This document shows, piece by piece, positions 47,924-56,804 of a stretch of 64,000 bases of DNA. Every line of letters starts with the position of its first letter. Position 1 is the first letter of the stretch. A program made the position numbers and the translations under genes. Source of the stretch: CAWGXG01 sp963826505 (GTDB taxonomy: Bacteria; Chloroflexota; Anaerolineae; Aggregatilineales; Aggregatilineaceae). The notes under the pieces were generated by a model, which worked only from the letters and a program-made list of their open reading frames with translations, was not told the origin of the DNA and made no database searches. The stretch is taken from positions 124,001 to 188,000 of the forward strand of contig CAWGXG010000009.1 in NCBI GenBank assembly GCA_963826505.1. The letters are read 5' to 3'.

Positions 47924-48724
47924 ATGGGTTCATTGGATGGCAAGACTGCGCTCGTCTTCGGCGTGGCCAACAAGCGCTCGATTGCGTGGGGCATCACCGA
48001 GGCGTTTTTGCGCGAGGGCGCGACGGTCGGCCTGAGCTACGCGGGCGAGGTGCTCGAAAAGCGCGTTTTCCCGCTGGCCCAAGAGGCCGGGATCGATTTC
48101 GTAGAACAGTGTGACGTCACGTCGGACGAACAGATCGAAGCGGTGTTCGCCAAAGCGCGCCAGCGGTTCGGGTCGATCGATATTCTGGTGCACGCCGTCG
48201 CCTATGCGCCGGGCGAAGACCTGGGCGGACGCTTCCGCGATGTGAGCCGGGCCGGGTTCAAGATGGCGCTCGACATCTCGTCCTATAGCCTGATCCCGAT
48301 GGCGCGCCATGCCGCCGAGATCATGCCCAACGGCGGCAGCATCATGGCCATGTCGTACTACGCCGCCGAGAAAGTCATGCCACGCTACAACGTCATGGCG
48401 ATCGCCAAGGCCGCGTTGGAAAATATCGTGCGCTACCTGGCCTATGACCTCGGCCCGCAAGGCATCCGCGTCAACTCGCTCAGCCCGGGTCCGATCAAAA
48501 CGCTGGCGGCGGCAGGCGTGCCCGGCTTCCGCATGATGCTCAAGTACAGCGACAAAGTCACGCCCATGCGCAAGCTGGCGACTCAGGAAGATGTCGGCAA
48601 TGTGGCAGCCTTTTTAGCGAGCGATGCCGCCGGATTGATCACGGGCGAGACGATCTACATCGACGGCGGCTATCACGTCCTGGGATTGACGCTCACCGAA
48701 GAGGACCTGGACGCGACGGAGTAG
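47924..48724 (+). CDS. fabI: Enoyl-[acyl-carrier-protein] reductase
   Basis: 266 residues; last reduction in each fatty-acid elongation cycle, NADH dependent. FabI-type SDR: nucleotide motif GVANKRSIAWGI (not TGxxxGxG), AVAYAPGEDLGG, catalytic Tyr-x6-Lys in YNVMAIAKAALE, RVNSLSPGPIKTLAAAGV substrate loop and IYIDGGYHVLG at the end. Start ATG 47924 with AGGAGGGAA upstream. Confidence 0.95.
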   Translation: MGSLDGKTALVFGVANKRSIAWGITEAFLREGATVGLSYAGEVLEKRVFPLAQEAGIDFVEQCDVTSDEQIEAVFAKARQRFGSIDILVHAVAYAPGEDLGGRFRDVSRAGFKMALDISSYSLIPMARHAAEIMPNGGSIMAMSYYAAEKVMPRYNVMAIAKAALENIVRYLAYDLGPQGIRVNSLSPGPIKTLAAAGVPGFRMMLKYSDKVTPMRKLATQEDVGNVAAFLASDAAGLITGETIYIDGGYHVLGLTLTEEDLDATE

Positions 48725-48772
48725 GCGCCCGCCCGGCGAACAGAGCATTAAGTGATTTGGGGTCAATAAAAA

Positions 48773-48836
48773 CTGGCCTCGTTCCCTGGTCCCTCAGCCA
48801 TTCAAGATGGCACTGGACGAGGAGTGAGGCCGGTTC
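48773..48836 (+). repeat. Hairpin repeat, copy 2 of a dispersed pair; probable fabI terminator
   Basis: AACTGGCCTC at the left pairs with GAGGCCGGTT at the right; CCATTCAAGATGG lies in the loop. Same organisation as 18376-18440. It lies 49 bases after fabI and ends in TTCTTC, so it may terminate transcription. Confidence 0.6.
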
Positions 48837-48884
48837 TTCAGTCCTGTGATGTCGCCCGCCAAGACGGCTTCCCCCAGGAGAAGG

Positions 48885-49253
48885 CTATTTCTTTTGCGCC
48901 TGCCACCCGATGTTTTTAAGCGGGGACGGCCCGCTGTTGCCGCGTTTGTGGGCGGGTCGTTCCAACGGCTCGACGCGCGCCTCGACGTAATGGTAATCGA
49001 TCTGGATGGCGTGCGTGCCACTTGGCCCGCCGCCTATATTTCTGGTGCCTTCCTGCAGATTGGTTTTTTCTACGAGCGTAATACTTAGCTCTTCGTTGGG
49101 CAGCAGGTACAACGTATGGTACTCGTCCCAGATGGCGTTCCGCCAGAACACCATATTCGCGTCATGATCCAGCTTGCGGATTTCCCGGCGTGCTTCGTTC
49201 ATTTTCATAGCGCCCAGGCGCTGGGCCAACTGTTTGCGCGCAGCCTCGTCCAC
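48885..49253 (-). CDS. Conserved-looking hypothetical protein
   Basis: 122 residues. Start GTG 49253 behind GGAGG at 8 nt; the GTG 49268 would overlap that site. Basic N-terminal helix (RKQLAQRLGAMKMNEARREI) followed by WRNAIWDEYHTLYLLPNEELSITLVEKTN and a Pro/Gly-rich tail ending WQAQKK. No signal peptide or membrane segment. I do not recognise the family. Codon use and a proper ribosome site argue that it is real. Confidence 0.6.
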   Translation of the reverse strand: MDEAARKQLAQRLGAMKMNEARREIRKLDHDANMVFWRNAIWDEYHTLYLLPNEELSITLVEKTNLQEGTRNIGGGPSGTHAIQIDYHYVEARVEPLERPAHKRGNSGPSPLKNIGWQAQKK

Positions 49254-49455
49254 TGATCGTCCCTCCACATCAGGCCGGGCGGTCGTTCACCCGTCATCAC
49301 CCATCGCGGCGAGCGCCCCAACCACAGCCGCTCGCAGGTCTGCCATGCCAAGTGACGGTATTTTAACACAGTTTAGCGCGTGGGGCGCGTGGTCATTGCA
49401 GGCCGTGTAGTGTACAATGAGAGAAATTCAGCACGATCAATGGCGCACCTAAATC

Positions 49456-50673
49456 ATGATTTAGTCTTATTCCGTCTGGGACCTGACCGCCTACATTCGC
49501 AGCCTGTTCGACCAGGACCCCGCCTTGCAGGACGTGTGGGTACAGGGCGAGGTCAGCAAACCCGTGCGTGCCTCGTCGGGGCATCTTTATTTCACGCTCA
49601 AGGACGATCGCAGCGAGTTGAGCTGCGCCATGTGGAAAGCCCAGGCCGACCGTCTGGCGTTCAATCCGCAGCATGGCGACCTGGTGCTCGCGCACGGGAC
49701 GGTGACCGTCTATGAGGGGCGAGGCCGCTACCAGTTGTATTGCGACGCGCTCCAGCCCGCCGGAGCGGGCGATCTCAATCGCCAGTTCGAGCTGCTCAAA
49801 GCGCGTTTGGACGCCGAAGGGCTGTTCGACGTTGAGCGCAAACGCCCGATCCCGGCCTTTCCGCACCAGATCGGCGTGGTGACATCGCCTACGACGGCGG
49901 CCTTCCAGGATATTCAAAACGTCTTGCGGCGGCGCTACCCGGTCGCGGAAGTGATCCTCAGCCCGACTCTGGTCCAGGGCAAAGAGGCGCCCGCGCAGAT
50001 CGTGGCGGCGCTGGCCCGGCTGAACGAGCACACCGAGGTGGACGTGATCGTCCTGGCGCGCGGCGGGGGCAGCCTGGAAGACCTGTGGTGCTTCAATGAC
50101 GAAGCTGTCGTGCGGGCGGTGGTAGCGTCGCGCATTCCGGTCGTGACCGGCGTCGGGCACGAGATCGACTTCACATTGGTCGATTTCGCCGCCGATCGCC
50201 GCGCCCCGACTCCGTCCGCTGCCGCCGAGCTGGTGACGCCGGACGGTCCCGCGCTGCGCCAGGCGGTACGGCTGAACGTGGCGCGACTGGATGACGCGAT
50301 CCAGGCGGGAGTGAACACGCGGCGCGACAGCATCGACGAGGCCCGCCGTTGGATGACCCGGCTGTCGCCGCTCAACCGCATTCAAACGGCGCGCCAACGC
50401 GTCGACGATCTGACGGGTCGGGCCAATACGCACCTGCTGCACGCCCTGGCGCGGCGGCGTGACCGTTTGGCCGGGCAGCGACGCGCGCTCGAAGCGGCAC
50501 ACCCTCATGCGCTGCTGCGGCGCGGGTACGCCATCGTCACGCGGGCGGAGGACGGCCAGCGGATCGCCAGCGCGCGCGACGTCAGTGAGGGGGGGCGCAT
50601 CGTCGTGACGCTGCATGACGGTCGCCTGACGGCGGCCATCGAACGGCGCGACCTGGGCGAAAACAGTCATTGA
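49456..50673 (+). CDS. xseA: Exodeoxyribonuclease VII large subunit (stop at codon 3)
   Basis: Catalytic subunit of exonuclease VII (single-strand DNA degradation, mismatch and crosslink repair). N-terminal OB domain (YSVWDLTAYIRSLFDQ ... DVWVQGEVSKP, GHLYFTLKDD), catalytic domain with GVVTSPTTAAFQDI, VDVIVLARGGGSLEDLWCFND, VVTGVGHEIDFTLVDFAADRRAPTPSAAA, then coiled coil and LLRRGYAIVTR. The only start that gives a full N-terminus is ATG 49456, but codon 3 is TAG (49462-49464), where CAG is expected. A start at TTG 49525 would delete the first ~20 residues of the OB domain. A -10 TACAAT lies at 49413-49418 with TGGTCA 17 bases before it. Confidence 0.87.
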
Positions 50674-50738
50674 CGTTATGGTCTTATTATTAAATCCAAG
50701 AATATCAGCATGAGCGACACGCATTTCAAGGTTGTTGT

Positions 50739-53700
50739 ATGAGCGACGAGATGTCTTTAATCGCCGGGCGCTACCGGCTGGATGAACTGATCGGGCGAGG
50801 TGGCATGGGCGACGTGTACCGGGGCACGGATGTGCAGACCGGGACCACCGTCGCGATTAAACTGCTGCACGAGTCCATTCTCGCTGACAATCCCGACATC
50901 GTCGATCGCTTCACGCGCGAGGGCGAAGCCCTGCGCCAGCTCGATCACCCCAATATCGTCAAAGTATTGGACACGCTCGAAGAAGACGGCCGCCACTATC
51001 TGATCCTGGAATATGTGAGCGGCGGCTCGCTGCGCGATCTGATGGACGAACAGGGACGCCTGCCGCTGCCCGCCGTGCTCAATGTGGCGCTGGACCTGGC
51101 CGACGCCCTGACGCGCGCTCACCGGCTCAACATCATTCACCGCGACATCAAGCCCGATAACGTGCTGCTGGCCGAAGATGGCACCCCGCGCCTGACCGAT
51201 TTCGGCGTGGCGCACTTGGGGAACCGCACCCGCCTGACTCAAACCGGATCGGTGATTGGCACGTATGCCTACCTGAGTCCTGAAGCCTGCAACGGGCTGG
51301 AGCTGGACTCGCGCACCGACATCTGGTCGTTTGGTGTGATGCTGTACGAAATATTGACCGGGCGGCTGCCTTTCCAGGAGGCCAGCACGGGCGCGATCCT
51401 GACGGCCATCCTGACCAAGCCCGCGCCCGACCTGGACCGGCTGCGCCCTGGCCTGCCACGCCCGCTGGTCGATCTGATCACGCGCATGCTGGAAAAAGAC
51501 CGCGAACGCCGCATCAACAGCGTGCGCCTGATCGGGGCCGAGTTGGAAGCGCTCATCCACGGCCTGGATACGCCGCTGCGCAGCCTGCTGCTCAACGTCC
51601 ACGAGTCGCGCGAGTCACGCTTCAGGACCCCGTCCGATCAGGGCGTCGGGGACGTGCCCGCCATGGTACGCGGCATACCCGAACAGACACACGGACTGTC
51701 ACTTTATCCCGGCTCACCGGAGACAATCCCGCCGCCCCCAACAAGCGGCCTGCCGCCTATGATGACGCCGGGCGGCACGCCCATCACGGGGGAATATCCC
51801 GCCGTCACCGGGGCGAAGTGGAAGTGGATCGCGCTGATGGTGATCGTCACCGTGCTGGCCTGTTCGGTCGTCGCGGTGATCGCGATTTTGCTGGGCCCTG
51901 AGACGCGCAGCAGCAACAATAACAGCAATAACATCACGACTGGCCAAACCGAGACACCTCCGACGCCGAGTCCCACGCCGGCCCCAGTTGAACCGGTAGC
52001 CGAGGGCGAAGTGATGGTGTTGGTGGCGCAGTTCGAACCGTTGGGCGGACTCGCGCTGCGCGATATCAGCCGATTCATCGTGGATGACCTGACCCGCCAG
52101 ATCGAAGTCGGGGTGCCCTATTCTAAGGTACGCGTCCGCACCATCCGGGAGATCATCCGATCCGACACAGAGGCGCAGGAGGTCGCGGCAGCCAACGGCG
52201 CGACGGTCATCCTATGGGGCGCTTATGCGCTGGATGGCATCGACGCCCAGATTCAGATCGGCACGACCAGCGCTTTCCCGCATATCGGGCTCGATCGCGA
52301 CGCGCTGGCGCGCACAGCTAACGTGCGCGTGCATCTGACCGACGAACGCACCGAGTCCGTCGCGGCGAATGTGCTCGGCGTGCTGGCGACGCTGCAAGGC
52401 GCGGACGGCAACATCTACGAGTTCATGCGCACGCTGGCCGTGATGGCCGAGATCACCGGCACGCCCGCCACAATCGTCGGGGATGACGTCGCAGCCTATG
52501 TCCACCGCTATTTTGCCAATTATGCCGCTGACACCGCCGAGTCCCTGCGCGACATCGACGGAGCGATCGACAAAGACGCGGCCAACCCGTTCCTGTACGC
52601 ACTGCGCAGCCTGGCGCTGCAACACGAAGGCCAGAGCGCCGACTCGCGCCGCGCCGCCGAGACCGCGGCCCGCCTGGGTCCGGACCGCTGGACCGTGCCG
52701 CTGATCCTGCTGGCGATCAACGCTGACACGCTCGACCAGTCCATCGGCTATTACGACGCGATCATCACGGAGCGTCCGGATGACTGGTTCGCCCTCAGCT
52801 CGCGCGGGGCGCTCTATTACCTGCTGGGCGATTACGATCACGCCCGTTCCGATCTGGACGCCTCTATCGCGCTGCAGCCAGACGCCAATTACCCGTATGC
52901 GATGGCGGGTCTGACGGCCATCGCGCAGGGGCGCTTCGCGGACGCCTTCGCCAATATCCAGGTCATTTTGGACGATTTCCCCGATCCTGACCTGTACAGT
53001 CGCATTGTCGGCGCGACGGTGGGCGGCCACGACACCTTCGGCCCGCTGATCTCGACCTTCATCAACGTGAGCCTGGGGCGCTACGAGCAAGCTATCAGCA
53101 CTGCCAACACCGGGATCGAGCGCGTGGGGACGGTCAGTGCGCTGATCGTCATGCGTGGTGTGTCCTATTGCAACCTGCACGATTATGTCGCGGCCGAAGC
53201 TTCGTATGCCGAAGCGCTGGACAACACCTCCCCGCCGATGGCGTCGTCCGGCAGTCCCTACGACGGCTTTATACACCTGCTGCGCGGCGAGGCGCGCCTC
53301 AAACAGAATGACGTGAGCGGCGCGCGGGATGACTTCGCCGTAGCGGCTACGACCACCCTGTCACCGGACATGGTCGAGGCCTTCAAGACGGGGCAGATCG
53401 GCTGTGAAAATCTGTTTGGCACGGCGGCATTGATGGCGATAGCCGGACCGTCCGGCACCACGACTCCCGTGCCCACCGCCAGCCAGACGGCGGGCGCCAC
53501 GCTCGTGCCAGGGGCCGCCGACGTCGTCGAGCCGGTCGCGCCAGGCGAAGTGATGGTGCTGGTAGCCGAGCTGGAAAACCTGGCGGGAATCGGGCAGATC
53601 GCGGCGACGAGTCAGCGTGATGTCACGCGGCTGGTGGTCAACGATTTGCAGGAAACGCTCGAAACAGCGGTGCCGTTCTCCAATGTGCGCGTGCGGCGCT

Positions 53701-56567
53701 TCCCGGACGTGATCAAGAGTGACAGCGAGGCGCGCGCCGCCGCTGAAAGCGTCGGGGCGACGGTCATCGTGTGGGGCAATTACACCGCCGACCTGACCGA
53801 ACTCGAAATCGAGACCGGCGTGCTGACCGCCTTCCCGCACAACACTTTTCCGCGCGCGGTGATCGACCGGACGACCGACGTCCGCGTGCACCTGACCGAC
53901 GCTCGCCGCGAATCGGTCGCGCCGTACGTGCTCAACGTGCTGACCCTGCTCGAATTGGCCGATGGCAACGGCTACGAAGCCCTGCGCATCGGTGCCATCC
54001 TGGATGCGATCGAAACCACGCCTGCCGAGCTGGTGGGCAACAGCGTCGCCGCGCAGACGCACCGCGCCCTGCTGGCCAAGGGTCAGGCCGCCAGCGGCGC
54101 CGTTTCGTCGGCGCTGGAGCTGGACGCGGGCAACGCGCTGCTGTATGCGCTGCAAAGCATTCTCGATCACCGCCAGGGACAGGCCGATGCCGCCGTGCGT
54201 GACGCGCAAACCGCCGAGCGCGTCGGGCCTGAGGGCTGGACCATGCCCAAGCTGTTGATGGCAAACTATCTGCACGATGAAAGCGTCATGCAGTTGTTTG
54301 ACGAGATCATCGCTGCGCGCCCGGACGATTGGTTCCCGCTGTTTTTCCGGGCAGCGATCTATTACTCCTTGGGCAGCACGCTGCCGGACGGATACACGCG
54401 CGCTCGCGCCGATCTTGATGCCGCGATCGCGCTGCATCCCAACGCCAACTTCCCCTACATCTATGCGGCACTGCTGGCACTGCACGAATCACGGCTGGAC
54501 GATGCCGCCGCGCTGATTCAAACCATCCTTAAGGAGTTCCCCGATCCGGGCTTCATGGAGCGGCTGATGGGCTCCACGTTTGGCGACAGCGGGCCGAATC
54601 CGTATACCGTGACGATGTCGGCTTTCGTCAATCTGGTACTGGGCCGCCACGAGTCCGCGCTGGCGAATGCCGAAACCGGCATTCAGACGCTGGGTTCGAC
54701 GATGGACACCACCGACCTGTACCTGATAGCCGGGCTGTCATACTGCGCGTTGGATCAGTTCGACGCGGCGCGCACCAGCCTGGATAATGTTCTGGTCCAC
54801 GCGCCCGACTTTGGGCTGGCTCGCCTGATGCGCGCCGACATCCTGCTGAGCCAGGACCAACCGGACGCAGCCGATCAGGATTTCGCCCTCATCGCCGACA
54901 GCCCTCAGGCCGACGCGCTGGCGCCCTACGTGGCAGCGGTACAGTCGCGCCAGATGACGTGCGCCACCCTGTTCGACCCGGACAGCCCGTTGTTCAACCC
55001 GGCGGGACCCGGCGCAGCGGCGACGCGCACCACGCCGGAAGCGACCCCGACTGTATCCGGCGACACGGCGTTCTGGGCGGTCGAGCCGGTCGCGCGCGGC
55101 GAGATCATGGCGCTGGTAGCCGAGCTGGAACCGTTGGGGGGCGTAACGTCGCGCGATGTGGCCCGCTTTGTGGCCGACGACCTCACCCGGACGCTGGAAG
55201 ATGAACTCCCCAATTCCCGCGTGCGCGTGCGGCGCTATCCGGATGTGATCACGTCAGCGGATGAGGCGCGCGCCATCGCGGAAGCCAGCGGAGCCGCCGT
55301 CGTCGTGTGGGGCAATTACACGGCGGTGGTGATCGAGCTTGAAGTCCAGGTAGGCGCGCTGAAGGATTTACCCTACAACCCCTTCACGCGCGATGTGCTC
55401 GAACAAACGGGGAATATCCGCGTGCGCCTGACCGACGAGCGCATGCAGTCGGTCGCCGTGCCGGTGCTGGACGTGATCAACCTGCTGACTATGGCCGATG
55501 GTGACCAGTTCCATTTCATCCTGACGCTGACCATGCTCGACGCGGTCGACGTGACGGGCGGCGAGATCGTGGGCAACAGCCCGGCGGCTTACCTGCACCG
55601 CGCTCTGGCCGCCTACGGACCCAAACCCAGCCAGGCCGAATCCGATTTGAATCAGGCCATCGCGCTCGACAGCAGCAACCCGCTGCTGTACGCCTACCGG
55701 GGCGTGGTCCGCATGCGGATCGCGGCCTTCGCCGCGGCGGCAGCCGATCTGCGCACGGCTGGGCGGTTGGGGCCAGACACCTGGGCCATGCCGACCTATT
55801 TCGCCGACTCGGGCACACCTGATATCGCGATCGAAGCCTATAACGCCGTGAGCGCGCTGCGTCCGACCGACTGGTTTGTCTATTTCGAGCGCGGCCTTGC
55901 GTATTACCTGAACAAGAGCGATCTGGTGCGCGGCAACAGCGACCTGGAACAAGCCATCGCCCTGATGCCGGACGCTAACCTGCCGTACGTGTCCGCCATG
56001 ATGATCGCGCTGCGCGAAGGCCGCATCACCGATGCGCAGGCGCTGGCGAGTACCGTCCTGGCCGAGTTTCCGGATCCGGAACTGACTAACCGCGCCTTCA
56101 CCACACTGTATGGCAGCGCGGACGTGAATCCGGTGTCCGGGGCCTATTTCGCGGCGGCAACCAACATCATCTTGGGGCGGTACGAGCATATTGAAAACGA
56201 TCTGAGCGACGTGCTGGCCCAGGCGCCGCTGCCCGCCGACGGCGGTACGGTGCAAGAACCCTTCGCAGTGTCGGACCTGTTGATGATGCACGGGCTGGCG
56301 CTGTGCAACCTGGACTCCCCTGACAAGGCACGGCAGGCGTATGATCAGGCTATCGCCATCACGCCCGACGATCCCCTGCTCTACGTGCTGCGCGCCGAAG
56401 TGGCACAGCGGGCCGGTGATTCCACGGCGGCTGAGCAGGATTTCGAAGCCGCACGCGAACGCAGCCTCGACCCGACCTTCGATCCCTGGATCGAGGCCGC
56501 CGTCGCCGGGCAGTGGACCTGTACGAATTTGTTGGATTATGCGCTGCCGGAGGCAACCACCCCATGA
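50739..56567 (+). CDS. Membrane Ser/Thr protein kinase with three tandem extracytoplasmic sensor/TPR modules
   Basis: 1,942 residues, intact. Residues 11-270 are a PknB-type kinase (LIGRGGMGDVYRG, VAIKLL, HRDIKPDNVLL, TDFGVAHLG, and APE-like SPEACNG). After a Pro-rich linker a single membrane helix (ALMVIVTVLACSVVAVIAILL, ~363-384) leads outside. Three modules of about 500 residues follow, starting near residues 418, 930 and 1448, each behind a Thr/Pro linker and opening VEPVAxGEVMVLVAELEPLGG; then DDLTRxLE, VRVRRYPDVI and VVVWGNYT; then several TPR motifs. Start ATG 50739 (AAGG 8 nt upstream). Its stop overlaps the xseB start by four bases, and xseA is upstream. Confidence 0.88.
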   Translation: MSDEMSLIAGRYRLDELIGRGGMGDVYRGTDVQTGTTVAIKLLHESILADNPDIVDRFTREGEALRQLDHPNIVKVLDTLEEDGRHYLILEYVSGGSLRDLMDEQGRLPLPAVLNVALDLADALTRAHRLNIIHRDIKPDNVLLAEDGTPRLTDFGVAHLGNRTRLTQTGSVIGTYAYLSPEACNGLELDSRTDIWSFGVMLYEILTGRLPFQEASTGAILTAILTKPAPDLDRLRPGLPRPLVDLITRMLEKDRERRINSVRLIGAELEALIHGLDTPLRSLLLNVHESRESRFRTPSDQGVGDVPAMVRGIPEQTHGLSLYPGSPETIPPPPTSGLPPMMTPGGTPITGEYPAVTGAKWKWIALMVIVTVLACSVVAVIAILLGPETRSSNNNSNNITTGQTETPPTPSPTPAPVEPVAEGEVMVLVAQFEPLGGLALRDISRFIVDDLTRQIEVGVPYSKVRVRTIREIIRSDTEAQEVAAANGATVILWGAYALDGIDAQIQIGTTSAFPHIGLDRDALARTANVRVHLTDERTESVAANVLGVLATLQGADGNIYEFMRTLAVMAEITGTPATIVGDDVAAYVHRYFANYAADTAESLRDIDGAIDKDAANPFLYALRSLALQHEGQSADSRRAAETAARLGPDRWTVPLILLAINADTLDQSIGYYDAIITERPDDWFALSSRGALYYLLGDYDHARSDLDASIALQPDANYPYAMAGLTAIAQGRFADAFANIQVILDDFPDPDLYSRIVGATVGGHDTFGPLISTFINVSLGRYEQAISTANTGIERVGTVSALIVMRGVSYCNLHDYVAAEASYAEALDNTSPPMASSGSPYDGFIHLLRGEARLKQNDVSGARDDFAVAATTTLSPDMVEAFKTGQIGCENLFGTAALMAIAGPSGTTTPVPTASQTAGATLVPGAADVVEPVAPGEVMVLVAELENLAGIGQIAATSQRDVTRLVVNDLQETLETAVPFSNVRVRRFPDVIKSDSEARAAAESVGATVIVWGNYTADLTELEIETGVLTAFPHNTFPRAVIDRTTDVRVHLTDARRESVAPYVLNVLTLLELADGNGYEALRIGAILDAIETTPAELVGNSVAAQTHRALLAKGQAASGAVSSALELDAGNALLYALQSILDHRQGQADAAVRDAQTAERVGPEGWTMPKLLMANYLHDESVMQLFDEIIAARPDDWFPLFFRAAIYYSLGSTLPDGYTRARADLDAAIALHPNANFPYIYAALLALHESRLDDAAALIQTILKEFPDPGFMERLMGSTFGDSGPNPYTVTMSAFVNLVLGRHESALANAETGIQTLGSTMDTTDLYLIAGLSYCALDQFDAARTSLDNVLVHAPDFGLARLMRADILLSQDQPDAADQDFALIADSPQADALAPYVAAVQSRQMTCATLFDPDSPLFNPAGPGAAATRTTPEATPTVSGDTAFWAVEPVARGEIMALVAELEPLGGVTSRDVARFVADDLTRTLEDELPNSRVRVRRYPDVITSADEARAIAEASGAAVVVWGNYTAVVIELEVQVGALKDLPYNPFTRDVLEQTGNIRVRLTDERMQSVAVPVLDVINLLTMADGDQFHFILTLTMLDAVDVTGGEIVGNSPAAYLHRALAAYGPKPSQAESDLNQAIALDSSNPLLYAYRGVVRMRIAAFAAAAADLRTAGRLGPDTWAMPTYFADSGTPDIAIEAYNAVSALRPTDWFVYFERGLAYYLNKSDLVRGNSDLEQAIALMPDANLPYVSAMMIALREGRITDAQALASTVLAEFPDPELTNRAFTTLYGSADVNPVSGAYFAAATNIILGRYEHIENDLSDVLAQAPLPADGGTVQEPFAVSDLLMMHGLALCNLDSPDKARQAYDQAIAITPDDPLLYVLRAEVAQRAGDSTAAEQDFEAARERSLDPTFDPWIEAAVAGQWTCTNLLDYALPEATTP

Positions 56568-56785
56568 CCGACGATCTCACTAGCCTGACCTTTGAGCAGG
56601 CTTATGCGCAGCTTGAAACCATCGTCGAACAACTTGAATCCGGCGAGCTGACGCTTGAAGAATCGGTCGCGCTTTACGAGCGCGGCCAGCAGCTCGCGGA
56701 GCTGTGCGGCAGTCTGCTCGATGCCGCCGATCTGCGCGTGCGCCAGGTGACGGACAGCGGCGCAGTCGTGCCGCTGGACCGCTGA
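56564..56785 (+). CDS. xseB: Exodeoxyribonuclease VII small subunit
   Basis: 73 residues: LTFEQAYAQLETIVEQLESGELTLEESVALYERG...L is the canonical two-helix XseB. Start ATG 56564 overlaps the kinase stop (ATGA), implying translational coupling. Normal length. The stretch to the next gene is 19 bases, with a GTG start at 56805. Confidence 0.93.
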   Translation: MTDDLTSLTFEQAYAQLETIVEQLESGELTLEESVALYERGQQLAELCGSLLDAADLRVRQVTDSGAVVPLDR

Positions 56786-56804
56786 ATCCCCGGATAGCCC
56801 CCGT

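Noticed and set aside
49287..49346. 19-codon minus-strand ORF (MADLRAAVVGALAAMGDDG) ahead of the 122-aa gene
   Set aside because: No ribosome site and no repeated regulatory codon; could be chance, unlike the His leader.
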